NCBI GenBank assembly: GCA_022592445.1
Contig: JABYQR010000413.1
Span: forward strand, 1-37,777
Length of the DNA: 37,777 nt
Origin: Cytidiella melzeri
Lineage: Eukaryota; Basidiomycota; Agaricomycetes; Polyporales; Irpicaceae
Direction: 5' to 3'
The notes beneath the pieces are model-generated. The model had not been told where the DNA came from. It saw nothing but the letters and a program-made list of their open reading frames with translations, and ran no database searches. Below, piece after piece: positions 9,312-19,800 of this stretch (position 1 is its first letter; each line of letters starts with the position of its first letter). Made by a program: the position numbers and the translations under genes.

Positions 9312-10403
9312 GTGAGCTTTGTCCTTTGGGACAAAAGTGGTAGGCCCCTTAGACTCAGAAGTCTTTGGGGGGTGTGTGAGTCGCCAGTTGGTGAACTCAC
9401 GACGAAGCTCAGCAATGAGCACGTTGGGCCTGTAGCAAAACTTCCCTCCAGCTGGAGTAGAAGAACGCACGCCAACGTCGTAGTTCTGGCGTGTAGCAGC
9501 GTAGGCTGGAGGAATAATCCCAACGATGGCAGCGTAGAAGATGTGGTTGGGGATGTCAATGCCAGCAGTGATAAGCTTCCTGCAGATGTTAGTGGCATCG
9601 TCAAGCAGCTTGTCCATCTCATAGATTGGACAACAAAGGTGGAACAGCTGGTAAATTTCGTTCGCGTCAGACACAGTGGTCTTTGGATTGTAACGTACAC
9701 GCAGCTTGTCCATGAGTACGTGGGGCTTGTACTCGTTGAGATAGTTTGCCATGACCGAGTCAGAGATATGACCAGTCAAGACGTTGAAAACAGCCTGCGT
9801 AACCTCTTGAGGAACGGTCAGGCCACCTCGGAGTGTGTGGAACTCCAGTATAGTAGACATGGCAGTCTCGACGCGGAACTTCCACATCGGCCAAGTGTCT
9901 GCCCCAGTAAGCTTGCCAACATCAGAGAAGGCTTTGTTGATGTTGCTGAGCAACATAGTAAAGTTGTTGTTGTGGCCAGGTGGCACAGACAGAAGTTGCG
10001 ACACTTCGCATGTCGACCTAGTGCCTATGGAGCTAGGTGGAGGCGGCGGCGGCGAGCCACCAGGAGAGCTACCCGGAGGAGGGGGAGTTGTTGGACGGCG
10101 AGCAGGACACTTCTCACGTTGTTGACGAGGCCTCTCATCCTCATCCATACGGTTGTCATCACTGTCATTGTCTCCTCCATGAGGGTGACGACGACGATCA
10201 TCGTCGCGAAGAGTGTTGAAGGGGGTGCGACGGCAATCAGCTGGGGGAGCAGAGACATGGCGAGCACCTGGGATCGCCTCAAGATCCTCAGAGCTAGAAG
10301 AGTGGTTGTCGTTGTTACTGCGTTGGGGTTCAACGTCAGGAACATTAGAGTTGGATGGTCCAGCTGAGGGAGCATCGGTTTTTGTGATAGTGGTGGCAGA
10401 CAT
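9312..10403 (-). CDS. gag: Copia A gag, N-terminal part (interrupted by G1)
   Basis: This is the N-terminal 364 codons of the Copia A polyprotein. A long disordered S/P/D-rich N-terminus (1-125) is followed by the copia-type Gag region, including TWPMWKFR, a motif typical of UBN2/DUF4219-like Ty1/Copia gags, and a helical capsid segment up to FVPKDKAH. The frame then enters G1 at the TSD and continues at 837. The downstream zinc knuckle is in 1-842. The homologous Copia B gag is riddled with stops, while this copy is clean. A start at 10403 is supported by an ATG, but Copia B and a conserved M-S-x-D start upstream suggest the original initiation was near 10580, with a later frameshift. A 378-codon frame on the opposite strand (9231-10367) is judged a shadow. 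Confidence 0.85.
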
Positions 10404-10636
10404 CGAGGGAGGAGGTGTAGTAGGAGCAGAAGAAGGAGTAGGGGTGAATGTGGGAGTTGTCCTGCAAGTGGTGGTTGTTCTTTAGCGGGGTTGAGCTCTG
10501 GTACCCCTGAGGAAGTTGGTTTGGTGTTGCTCTCTAGTGGAACGACAAAGTTGAGCTTGATCAGCGAGATCAGAGCTCATCAACAGATAGGAGTAGGTGT
10601 AGAAGTGCAGTAAAGTGAGGAAAATGAGCTTAGGCG
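10404..10636 (-). other. Copia A 5' leader with a decayed gag start
   Basis: On the minus strand an ATG AGC TCT GAT near 10580 starts a short frame homologous to the Copia B start at 11349 (M-S-x-D, then STREQ.QT.FL). It stops after about 30 codons, before the longer gag frame. This suggests a frameshift separated the first ~60 residues from the rest. Confidence 0.5.
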
Positions 10637-10648
10637 GGGCTCATAACC
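10637..10648 (-). promoter_or_regulatory. Copia A primer-binding site, half-tRNA iMet type
   Basis: Read on the minus strand it is GGTTATGAGCCC, complementary to GGGCTCATAACC, the anticodon stem-loop of fungal initiator tRNA-Met as I recall the yeast sequence. Drosophila copia primes from the same internal region of a cleaved initiator tRNA. Confidence 0.65.
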
Positions 10649-10896
10649 TTTTAACAAGGTATCAGGAGAGTTGAGAGCATTGAGAGAGAAGACTGAGGTG
10701 GTGATCACACAGAGAGTTGGGGATCAAAAGCAATAGCAGTGCATTGATCAAAGTAAGTCTTATATACGGTAACTACGGCGCTAAGCGCGTGCTAAGTACG
10801 AAGACAGAATAGTGAAACACTCCTCGGGATAGCACACCAATGTCCTGGTAAGATCATGCGTAGACTTGCTCTGTAGGACCTGTGGACAGTGTAACA
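10649..10896 (-). repeat. Copia A 5' LTR
   Basis: On the minus strand this starts TGTTACACTG and ends TTGTTAAAA next to the PBS; the expected CA end seems mutated. It is about 248 bp. A TATATAAGACTTA promoter element is shared with Copia B. The 5' border is inferred from the TGTTA start and no TSD could be confirmed. Confidence 0.65.
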
Positions 10897-10964
10897 ACAA
10901 GAGATGCACAGTTGTAGTAAAAATCCAGCCTTGGTGCTCACGGTGTGTTCGACTATATTAATTA

Positions 10965-11125
10965 GGGCCTGATTGGCGCCGCATTATGTAGTCGACTTAT
11001 AAATAATCCCCCACCAATAAGGAAATAAGTCACTGTGGAAATAAGTCGAATTAAGTGCTGGATTATTTTATTTGGCGGGGGATTATTCCATAATGCGACT
11101 ACATAATGCGCAGCCGATCAGGCCC
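10965..11125. mobile_element. 161-bp PIF/Harbinger-like MITE
   Basis: The ends are imperfect inverted repeats of about 55 bp, each beginning GGGCCTGAT and sharing GCATTATGTAGTCG and AATCCCCC. They are flanked by TTA on both sides (10962-10964 and 11126-11128). A 3-bp TWA duplication and GGGCC-type ends fit Tourist/PIF-Harbinger MITEs. There is no coding capacity, so it would need a transposase from elsewhere. Confidence 0.8.
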
Positions 11126-11128
11126 TTA

Positions 11129-11280
11129 GACGCTTAACGCACTAGCACCGTAGTTACCGTATATATAAGACTTACTCTGATCAATGCAATGGACGCACTT
11201 TTGATCCCCAACTCCCACTGTGTGATCCCTCTCAGTCTTGCTCTCTCAATGCTCTCCACTACTTTCATAGCCTTCTAACA
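11129..11280 (+). repeat. Copia B 5' LTR (3' portion)
   Basis: Homologous to the Copia A LTR: CCGTAGTTACCGTATATATAAGACTTA and then a shared CT-rich leader. TATATATAAG lies at 11160-11169. It ends CTTCTAACA directly before the PBS. Similarity to Copia A fades upstream of about 11130, at the MITE, so the first ~100 bp are missing or diverged. Confidence 0.65.
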
Positions 11281-11295
11281 GGTTATGAGACCCAG
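11281..11295 (+). promoter_or_regulatory. Copia B primer-binding site, half-tRNA iMet type
   Basis: GGTTATGAG, then ACCCAG, directly follows the LTR end TAACA. It is the same anticodon-loop complement as in Copia A, with one extra base. It supports an internal initiator tRNA-Met primer. Confidence 0.6.
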
Positions 11296-11348
11296 ATAAG
11301 CTCTTTACCTCACTCATACTACTCTCTGCACTCACTATCCATCAGTTG

Positions 11349-12851
11349 ATGAGCTTTGATCCCACTGATCAGTCTCAACCTCGTTGTTCTACGCGTGAAC
11401 AAAAACAAACCGACTTTCTTGGAGGTACCATCTCTTGTACCACCCGCAGGAGACGTACCCCTGTCTTCACTCCTACTCCAACTCCTGCTCCTGCTCCTAC
11501 TCCTCCTCAACAACCTACAATGTCTTCCGCTTCTTACGCTGGTACCCCAGGTCCTGCACCTTCTGACCATGCCCCCAATGTCCCTACTACCTCAGCTGTC
11601 ATTGACCAACCAACTGCCCGCATCACAGCATCACGTCGAGTCTCAGCACCCCCCTCAGATTGCCGACGCACTCCATTCAACACGCTCTGCAACGACTGCG
11701 CTCGTTGTCACCCCACTAAGCCATTGTCAGCAATAGCGACGATACTATGGACAACGACGAGGCACACAAAAGGCAACAGGGCAAACTGCCCAGAGCTTAT
11801 TGTGCACCATCCCCCTCGCCATCTGGCCCTACTGAATCCGCGCGAGCAGTGTCGTCCCTCCTTTTTGTGCCTCCAAAACACAATGTGGAGTATACTATGT
11901 TGCTTAGCGACTTTCACAAAGCCTTCGCAGACGTTGGCAAACTTACAGGTCCTGACACCTGGCCAATGTAGAAATTCCGCATCAATACTGTGATGTCAAC
12001 TATCGTCGATTTCTACAGCTACAGAGGTGGTCTTATCATTCCTCAAGAGGTTCAACAGGCCGTCTTCAATGTCTTGGCCAGACACACCGCGGACTCTGTG
12101 ATGGCCAACTATCTCAACAAGACTGCACCTCACAGACTGATGGAGAAACTCTCTAAATGTTTCGGACCAACTTCTACCATGTCGGACGCAAACAAAATCT
12201 TTCAATTTTTTTCCCTCCACCGTCCTGTCTACGAAATGGACAAACTACTCAACGACGCACACAGCTTGTACTCAAAGATTCTCTCCAAGGGGATTGGATT
12301 CCCTTAGCACATTTTCTACTCTGCCCTAGTCGGCATCATTCCCCCCGCCTATGTGCATACTTGTGCTAGTTACAAGGCTGGTGTGCGTTCTTGTACTTCT
12401 GTTGGCAAAAAAGATGACTACAACCCCATCTCTGAGTGTAGAGCTTCGCCGTGATTTTCATAGCTGGCAACTTGCTCACCCACTTGATCGCTCTCGGTCT
12501 AAGGGCTCGTCAACCCTTGTCCCTCGCAATAGGCCCGCTGGTGGTTCTTCCACCGCATTGCCAGCAGTTGACAAACGTGTTGAACATCTGGCAAAAGCCA
12601 CTTCCTCCGCTCGTGCGGCTGCTGCTCCTTACTCTAAGGAGAAGTCCGTTCGTGACAATTTGAAGATGAAGTGTTACAACTGTAACGAGACAGGCCACAC
12701 GATGCCTACTTGCCCTTTGCCCTGGACAGAGAAGTCTAAGGAGGCAATGAAGAAAAAGGGTATACTTGGAAGTCCGTTGCTGCTGGTGCCAAGGGCAAAG
12801 CTGCCACTGCCGCCGCTGTTGTTGCCACTCCTGCTGTCGCTGGTCTGTTGA
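11349..12851 (+). pseudogene. gag: Copia B gag (decayed)
   Basis: This is homologous along its length to Copia A gag but broken. The start M-S-F-D at 11349 leads into a PTPAPAPTP-rich segment; the frame then shifts near 11740-11760. A TAG (about 11968) stands where Copia A has the Trp codon of WPMWKFR, and another TAG lies near 12305. Capsid-like sequence (11990-12307) and a basic linker with a CCHC knuckle (CYNCNETGHTMPTC, about 12670-12711) follow. It cannot make a full-length Gag. The clean Copia A copy supplies the reference for these breaks. Confidence 0.85.
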
Positions 12852-13952
12852 CCACTACTCCTCGTCGCAACCAGAGCGCGTGGGTGTTGGCTCTCTCTGA
12901 GTCTGACGTCACTATGCACGTAAGTACTTTGCTTACTACTACTAATTTTCCTACTTTACTTCCAATGTATGCGGCTTCATCGACAGACAAGTCAATACAT
13001 ATTCTTGATACTGGCGCAAATATACACTGTACACCATATCGAGACTTACTTTTCAATGTCCACTCCGTACCAACTATTGTACTGACTGTTGCCAACTCAG
13101 AACAACTAGTTTTGAAATTTGCTGGTGACATGGTACTCGAGGTGGAACAGGAAAGTGGTAAGCTTACCGAACTCTTGCTGAAGAACGACTACTTCAACTC
13201 AACTCTACCTTTTACTTTAATCAGCGTTAGAAAACTTGACTCTGATTATCGGTTTACGTTCTATCATGGACTTTGTACTATATACGACTCAAACTCAATT
13301 TGTGTGGCTGTAGTTGGTAAACCAAATGATTTATACACACTATCATCAACTCGAGTGACTTCTTTAGCAAGCGTGCATAGAACTGGCATTACTTTACTTG
13401 AACTACATAAAAAACTCGGTCATCTCAGTTACTTCATGATCAAGAAACTACTTCAAACTTCGTCAATTATTACTGATAATATAACTGACCATACTGAAAC
13501 TCCGTGCGAGGACTGTTTACTTAACAATATCCATCGCAATACCGTACCCAAACTTTGTTCTTCATCGTTAGCTGAAGCTTTTGGAGATCACTTCCATATC
13601 AACATCTTTGGGCCTCTACCCACAGCGTCGATTACTGGTAAACACAAATACTGGTTGACTATTGTCGACGATGCTACTAGATAGTTAGTACTTGCACCAC
13701 TAGTTACTAAAGATGACGCCTATACTCAATGGGTCATTTTCTCTACTGAACTTTTGACGCAATATGGTATTTGTGTCAAGATACTTCAAGCCAATAACAA
13801 TGGTGTCTTTACCAGTAAAGCTATGACTGCTTACTTGAAAACTCAAGGAACTATACTACGTCTTACTGTACACGATACTCCTCAGCAAAACGGTGTTGCT
13901 GAACATGTACATCAAACTATTATGAACTTGATTTGAGTAAACCTGCATACTG
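12848..13952 (+). pseudogene. pol: Copia B pol: protease, pre-integrase and start of integrase (decayed, truncated by X)
   Basis: A 278-codon frame (12848-13684) carries the aspartic protease (ILDTGANIHCTPYRD), the GAG-pre-integrase region (HKKLGHLSYFMIKKLL then CEDCLL, a Zn-binding HHCC-like set) and the start of the integrase core (YWLTIVDDATR) before a TAG. The next frame (13754-13936) has HDTPQQNGVAE, the hallmark of the copia integrase core. The second catalytic site reads ANNNGVF where SDNGGEF is usual, so the Asp is lost. The sequence ends at a TGA and then the LTR of X at 13953. The rest of integrase, RT and RNase H is absent from the window. Confidence 0.85.
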
Positions 13953-14564
13953 TATTACAATCCAATTGGATCACGTGATTGAAACCGGACATCCAACATC
14001 CTTATCCTCGCACAGCCACATCCTCAACTTGTCACACAGTCCACCACCGACTTTCCTCCGATTTACCTTGTGCTCGCTATCACCAGTTTCATCAGTTATA
14101 GATATCCCTTTGTACTTTTTCTCCGTATTTCCTCCAACTCCAATTATTCGCCTGATCTATTCCTCTCTTGTCTCGGACCATACATGTATGCCTTATTGGA
14201 CTTACAACTCCTAGTACTATATAACCAGACTCAATTGTACAGTAGAAGTTTAAGTTCAAATATCAAATTAGATTTCCCTACTTCTGATCTCCTTCGTTCT
14301 ACTTCACTCGCTGAAGTAGTCCTACTTGTCGTTGCCCAACTTCTGTTCTTCTGCTGATCCCGACTCCCTTCCTGTTCAACCTCCAATCCCGTGGTCGAAC
14401 CTTTGATCTTGCTAAGTCCAAATCTGAGTCCCGAGGATTCACGAGAGGCGCAACTTACTTAGTTGAAGCTGACAACTCACTCCCCGGTTCTCCAATTCTG
14501 ATTCCTACACCTTTGCCGATCTTTGGCCTTACACATTTCCCGATCCCGAGTTTAGGTCTTAACA
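13953..14564 (+). repeat. 5' LTR of Gypsy X
   Basis: Homologous to the solo LTR at 2155-2777 (opposite strand). It ends GTCTTAACA at 14564, with TATATAA at 14218-14224. The two copies agree from TATTAC onward; a TG dinucleotide at 13951-13952 may be flank or the true start. The 5' terminus is therefore either non-canonical TA or misplaced by 2 bp. Confidence 0.8.
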
Positions 14565-14579
14565 GTATATTCAAACTTC
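14565..14579 (+). promoter_or_regulatory. Possible X primer-binding site
   Basis: AAACTTC at 14573-14579 complements GAAGTTT at 14245-14251, which lies about 30 nt after the TATA box. This could be a decayed self-priming pair, but only 7 nt match and the site is 8 nt from the LTR end. Confidence 0.25.
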
Positions 14580-14603
14580 CATCTTGTATTCCTCTGCTAG
14601 TTT

Positions 14604-14934
14604 ATGGCAACTTGCGTACAGACCAGATCTGAAACCCACACCACAGCAGTAGTAACCAAATCAGCATCTGCACTCTCACCTAGCGCTCGCCAAGCCGCAA
14701 TTATGTCTAGAAACCCATCTCCCGCCCCTGCTGCCAGATGCCCCGAAGGATCCAAGAGCAAGGGGAAGGGAAAGAACCCCAACCCTGATCACGATGGTGA
14801 AGGTGGAGGTGGAGGAGGTGACAATGGCAATGGTGATGGTGAAGATGACAATAATGACGCCGAGGATGGCGGGAACCCGATTGAACAACTAACAGTGGCT
14901 ATCACCAGAGCCCTGAGGAATAACTTGTCGGGAA
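14604..14934 (+). CDS. gag: Gypsy X gag, N-terminal part
   Basis: This is the start of X Gag: MATCVQTRSETHTT, a S/A/P-rich stretch, a very acidic Gly/Asp/Asn-rich linker (residues about 70-95), then NPIEQLTVAITRALRNNLSG. The frame runs into the Y LTR at the TSD, and the apparent extra residues to 14999 are LTR read-through. After removal of Y and one TSD it continues in frame at 30557. The acidic linker before the capsid domain is common in fungal Gypsy Gags. There is no sign of decay in this part. Confidence 0.8.
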
Positions 14935-15427
14935 TGCCAGGAACACAACCAAACTCTATGAAGAGCGAGGAAGTGACGATGGGGGTGGAGGAACAATGAG
15001 TGAACTCGCATGGACAATGACAATAGGGAAGATGATGATGATGAAGGAGAAACAACGACGAGGGAGCAGCTAACAATGAGCTAAAGACCAGGTATATTAG
15101 TACTGTGAAGGACTAGGTACAAGGTGGACGTCACCTAAAGACCAGGAGGTAGAATCTGAGGTCTTTAGGAAGCTACAGGGTGGGTTTATATACATCTCAG
15201 ACAAGAACCGCTGGTACCGGGTCTGTACTCCTAACACTGCCGTGGGAACGTATGGTGTGCTATGGTGCGATGTTCTACAATGTTCTACAATGTTCCAGCA
15301 CCTTCTATGATCATGTGACCAGTCTGTCACATGTACTTTGATCACATGCAGTAGCCATGTACCATCGATAAGATAAGATAAGGAAAAGAAAAGAAAAAGA
15401 AAAGAAAAAGTATGCATGTTCGTGACA
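14935..15427 (-). repeat. 3' LTR of Gypsy Y
   Basis: This 493-bp LTR is homologous to 30058-30551. Read on the minus strand it starts TGTCACGAACATG and ends CCTGGCA. The left edge follows GGGAA. The far edge directly abuts the purine tract. It retains the primer and direct-repeat arrangement seen in the 5' LTR. Confidence 0.9.
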
Positions 15428-15443
15428 TTACCCCCCTCCTAAA
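15428..15443 (-). promoter_or_regulatory. Y polypurine tract
   Basis: Read on the minus strand, TTTAGGAGGGGGGTAA ends at the 3' LTR of Y. It is identical to the tract of the G1/G2 family. Confidence 0.85.
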
Positions 15444-15627
15444 GGCCTTTTCTCCGGAAGGCAGGAGTTGAGTCTTTTCCGTCTTCCCACAAGGATACGC
15501 GTCGTAGAGTTTCTGAAGGTAGTTTCTCAAAATTCCCGTTGATTGGTCAGAAGTTCATCGCCAAGAACAGAGATGCAGCAAGTGGTTGTGGAGCTCCTGG
15601 GTGTCGTCTGTGGAAATCCTTTACAGA

Positions 15628-15906
15628 TTAATCGGCATGAGTGATGTTGGTTGCTGGTTCCCAGGAACTTTCTGATTCTGGATATCCTTTCCACTTGACA
15701 CGATACTGAAACTCCTTCTTTCGCCCGAAGATCCTTGAATCAAGAATCTGTTCTACCTCGTACTTCTCTTCTTCGTCTACCACAATTGGCTCAGGTTCAG
15801 GAAATTCCCGATTAGGAACCAAACTTGCCGTCGTGGCTGGTCGCAAAACTTGCCGTCTTGGCTGGTCGCAACCTATCCACATGGAACACCGGGTGGCGCT
15901 TGTCCC
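15628..15906 (-). pseudogene. pol: Y integrase C-terminus and chromodomain
   Basis: This is the last part of Y pol, left of the G2 insertion. Read from 15906 it gives WDKRHPVFHVDRLRPA, the conserved integrase tail, joining in frame to QVKLTI at 23550 once G2 and one TSD are removed. A 25-bp tandem duplication (15821-15845 and 15846-15870, one mismatch) then shifts the frame; deleting one copy brings it into phase with the chromodomain (EEKYEVEQILDSRIFGRKKE to WKGYPESESSWEPATNI), ending at the stop at 15628. The chromodomain has the aromatic and acidic positions expected of a histone-binding module. The 184 nt between the stop and the purine tract (15444-15627) hold no gene. Confidence 0.88.
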
Positions 15907-15911
15907 AAATG

Positions 15912-16669
15912 TGACGCGGAGACAGGGGTTCGACGCGGCAGACAGGGACACGGAGTGGATGACGACGAAGTGGTGGTGGTAGGCGTGAAGCACAATACTC
16001 TCACCAGCTATAAATCTTATGCAGATGTCTAGCCCAGTAAAGACCAAGTTAGTATTTGTACTACCAGCTATATAGTACAAGAGGGGGTGGCTTACCTAGC
16101 CCAGTAAAGACCAAGAGGTCGAGATGGGGGGCTAGGAGCGTACATGTAGCAGTATATATAGACTTCAGGGACCTGCGCACAGACCATGTTGAGGGCAGGC
16201 TTTGCAAGAAGCCGTGTGAACGAAGAACAAAAGAACTACCTAAAGGAGAACAATAGCTATTGTCTAGACCTTGCCAAGAACTCTATTCGTGAGAGAATCT
16301 ATCTAAAAGGAGACCAACTATTGTATTCCATTCCCACACCTGTGAGAACATCCTTCCATAAAGAGAACAATAGGGAAAGAACAATAAGGAGCCCATGTGA
16401 ACGGTATCTATGACGTCAAACCCTAGCTATGGGCTGAGCCATGTGCTTGTAGCCATGTGGTCTTACTTAAGCTAAGTCACATGCCAGTGTGACGTAGTAG
16501 CAAGTAATGTGACCGTGTGGAGCATCTAAGCCACGTGATACGGGCGCTTAATAGACGTGCAAAGGAGTTTATGCAGAGAGAATTGAAACTAGGTTGTAGC
16601 CCGGAGTTTTACAGATAAAAACAAGAGGTAAATTGCGAAAATTAAGGGCTAGTCAGGCCATCCATGACA
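15912..16669 (-). repeat. 3' LTR of Gypsy-2
   Basis: A 758-bp LTR with TGACGCGGAG at the left edge (plus strand) and CCATGACA at the right. It carries an intact 75-codon ORF antisense to the element (16186-16413, plus). Confidence 0.95.
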
Positions 16670-16685
16670 TTACCCCCCTCCTAAA
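16670..16685 (-). promoter_or_regulatory. G2 polypurine tract
   Basis: Read on the minus strand, TTTTAGGAGGGGGGTAA directly precedes the 3' LTR, as in G1 and Y. Confidence 0.85.
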
Positions 16686-16834
16686 ATCGAGCGTCCTCGC
16701 GAAGCATCACTGTGCTGTGGTGATAGAGGTCTTCTACCCGTCTACAGGGATTCAGCAGAATTGCCCCGATTATCTAGTCAGAAGGATGCTAGGAAGTTTC
16801 TCCCCTTCTGGTGTCGTTGACTCGACGTTACCCG

Positions 16835-19800
16835 TCAGTGTGATGTTCTTGAGATATCCAGACCGATGTGTTTGCCTTCATCCCAGCTAAGATTGTATGT
16901 AGATGGATAGATCGTGCGAAGGAAAGCGGGGTCGGTCTGGGTATTGAATTCCCGAAAGTGCGAGCGGAGATCCGCGAAGAGTGAAGCTTTGATGACCCGG
17001 GGCGCTCCGGGGTTTGCTTTGTAGAAGTCATCAATTGCTTCTTGACTATTCTCGAGGTTTTCGACTGGTTCCCAGCTATTGTGTCCGTCTGAATACCCTT
17101 CCCATTTGACTAGGAATTGCAGTTTCTTCCATCGTCCGTGTAGCCTGCTGTCTAGCACTTTTTCAACGACGTACTGTTCTTCTCCTTCTATGACGATAGG
17201 ATCAGGAGGTGGAGGTACGTCTTTGCCGTTGTCGTGCCAGGGACTTAGACGGTTGATGTGGAAGACGGGGTGGATTCGGAGATAGCTGGGTAGATCGAGT
17301 TTGTAATCGAGATCGCCAATGCGTTCGATGACCTTGTACGGGCCGAGCTGTCGAGGACCGAGTTTAGGGGTAGCCTGATGAATCTGGACGTTCTTAGCGT
17401 TTAGCCAGACCATGTCCCCTACTTGGAAGACGCGTGGAGAACGTTTCTCAGACTCGTAAAGTTGCTTCATCTTTTCTTTGCTTAGACGAAGAGCTGCTTC
17501 GGTCTCCTTTCGTACTCGAGCCATATTATCAAGGCGCTCATCGAGTGAAGGGATATTGCTTCGCTTGCCGACTGGTATGGTGAAGTCGGGGCGATATCCG
17601 TAGATGACCTCAAATGGTGTTTGTGAATTACCCGCATGTACTCGCGAGTTGAGTGCAAACTCAGCCGCCGGCAGATGATCGACCCAGTCGTTTTGTCGTT
17701 GCTGACAGAATAGACGCAGATACTGTTCGATATCCTGGTTTTTGCGTTCGACTTTGCCATTTCCTTGCGGATGATAGGCGGTCGTAAAACCAGTCTCTAT
17801 GCCTAAGCGGTGATAGAGCGCACGCATGAAGCGCGCTGCAAACTGGGGTCCTCGGTCAGAGAACACTTTCTTGGGAATGCCGTGAAGTCGGAATACTTCT
17901 TTGTAATGTAGATCGGCAATCCCCTCAGCGTTAACCTTAGTAGTAGTAGGAATGATGTGCGTTTGATCGGAGTAATGGTCGACGTAGACCGCGATCGAAT
18001 CGAATCCCTTAGAGGGTGGCAGCTGAGTGATGAGATCTACTCCGACGTGTTCCCAAGGTCCGGCCGGAGTTTCCTGAGGCTGTAGTACTGCTTTAGGGTG
18101 GGAGCTGACTTGTAGCGTTGGCAGCGATCACAACCTAGTACGTAAGTCTCGATGAAGGCATTCATCTTCGGCCACCAATAGTGTCGTGAGACTAGCTCTA
18201 TGGTGCCGTGTTTGCCCGGATGACCAGCCGCGGGTGTGTCATGGCAAGATTTGACGATTTCATGACGGAGCTCTTTGTTGTTAGGGATGTAGAGTTTTCC
18301 CTTGTAATAGATGAGCCCGTCACTCTCTTCCCATTCGAGTAAACCGCCGACAAGTTTGCGAGGACCCTTTTTGCGAAGGGTAGCGAGAGCTTGTGCGACT
18401 TCTGCTTCTTGCTCCGTGCATTCTCGGATCTTTGATTCGAGTGGAGAAGCAGTGGCGAGCGCACTGGTAGCGAGGATCCGGAAGTGTTCCGGTTTCAGTA
18501 CCACCTGATCCTTGTTGTCTTCTTCGTCCGTGACAGCGTGAGAGTGAAGACGAGAGAGGGATCAGCATGTATCATGGTACTACCGGGCTTGTGTACCAAC
18601 ACAAAGTCGAAGTCAGCCAAGAGTAATGACCAACGTGCTTGACGTCGAGTGAGGTGTTGCGCAGTCTTCCAGTACTGCAGGTTTGCGTGATCTGTCCAGA
18701 TCTCAAACGGTTCCTTGAGCCCCTCAAGGTAGTGGCGCCAATCTTTGAGAGCTTCGGTGATGGCTAACATCTCCCGATCAAAGATTTCATAGTTACGCTC
18801 TGCTTCAGTCATAGATGCGGACCGGTAGGCGATAGGGTGGTAGAATCCATCTTCCTTCGATTTCTGGGAGATGATTCCACCGGTTGCATAGCCCGAGGCA
18901 TCGACTTCTAGACGTGTAGGGAGTTCAGGGTCCCAGACTGCCAAGATAGGCTTAGTGGTAAAGGCCTTCTTTAGCAACGTGAAGGCAGTCTCTTGTGCTG
19001 GACCCCAGACGAACGGTACGTCCTTCTTAGTCAGGTCGTGCAGAGGCCGTGCGTGCTTTGAGAAGTCTTGAATGAAGCGGCGGTAGAAGTTGGCGAACCC
19101 GATGAATCCTCTGACTTCTTTGAGGTTCTTGGGTGTGGGCCACGTAGAAACTGCTTGGACTTTGACAGGGTCCATAGCTACTTCGCCGGCGCGAATGATC
19201 AATCCAAGGTACTCGATCTCAGATTTCTCAAACTCGCACTTTTCCGGACGAAGATACAATCGTGCTGCTGAAGTCGCTCGAGGACTTCATGAACAACCTT
19301 GCGGTGCTCTGTCAGGTTGTTACTCCAGATCAATATGTCATCTAGATAGACAGCCACCTTGCCCTCGGCCACGAGGTCGGCGAAGATGTTGTCCATCAGA
19401 GCTTGGAAGGTAGCGGGTGAGTTCGTGAGACCGAAGAACATGACTTTAGGTTCGAAGAGTCCTCGGTTGGTAACGAAAGCCGCTTTGTACTCGTCTCCTT
19501 CTTTGATGCGGACATTGTGATATCCCCAACGAACATCGAATTTGGTGAAGATCTTTGCACCCTTGAGCTTGTTGATGATGTCGGTGGCAAGCGGTAGAGG
19601 GTAGCGGTTCTTCACAGTGATGTCGTTGAGTTTTCGATAGTCCTGAATAAGTCGGAGTTTGTTATCCTTCTTTTTGATGAAGAAGACTGGAGAAGCCATC
19701 GGAGACTTAGAAGGCGTGATGTAACCTTTTGCTAGGTTCTCCTGAATGAACTTGTCAAGTTCGGCTTGTTCGTTCAGGGGCATAGGGTAAACTTTCGATT

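Noticed and set aside
9231..10367. 378-codon plus-strand frame opposite Copia A gag
   Set aside because: The minus-strand frame matches Copia B gag and continues in frame past the G1 insertion; the plus frame has no homologue and begins inside the G1 LTR.
10404..11348. Head-to-head Copia A and B as one palindromic foldback element
   Set aside because: The two arms differ too much (A clean, B decayed), and a MITE with its own TSD lies between. Two independent insertions or old rearrangement fit better.
13951..13952. TG as the certain start of the X LTR
   Set aside because: The solo LTR at 2155-2777 with its TSD puts the family start at TATTAC; the TG may be flank. Left open.
14935..14999. 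Last residues of the apparent X gag N-terminal frame (GMPGTQPNSMK...)
   Set aside because: The TSD and the TGTCA/TGACA ends show that these bases belong to the Y LTR; the frame simply reads into it.
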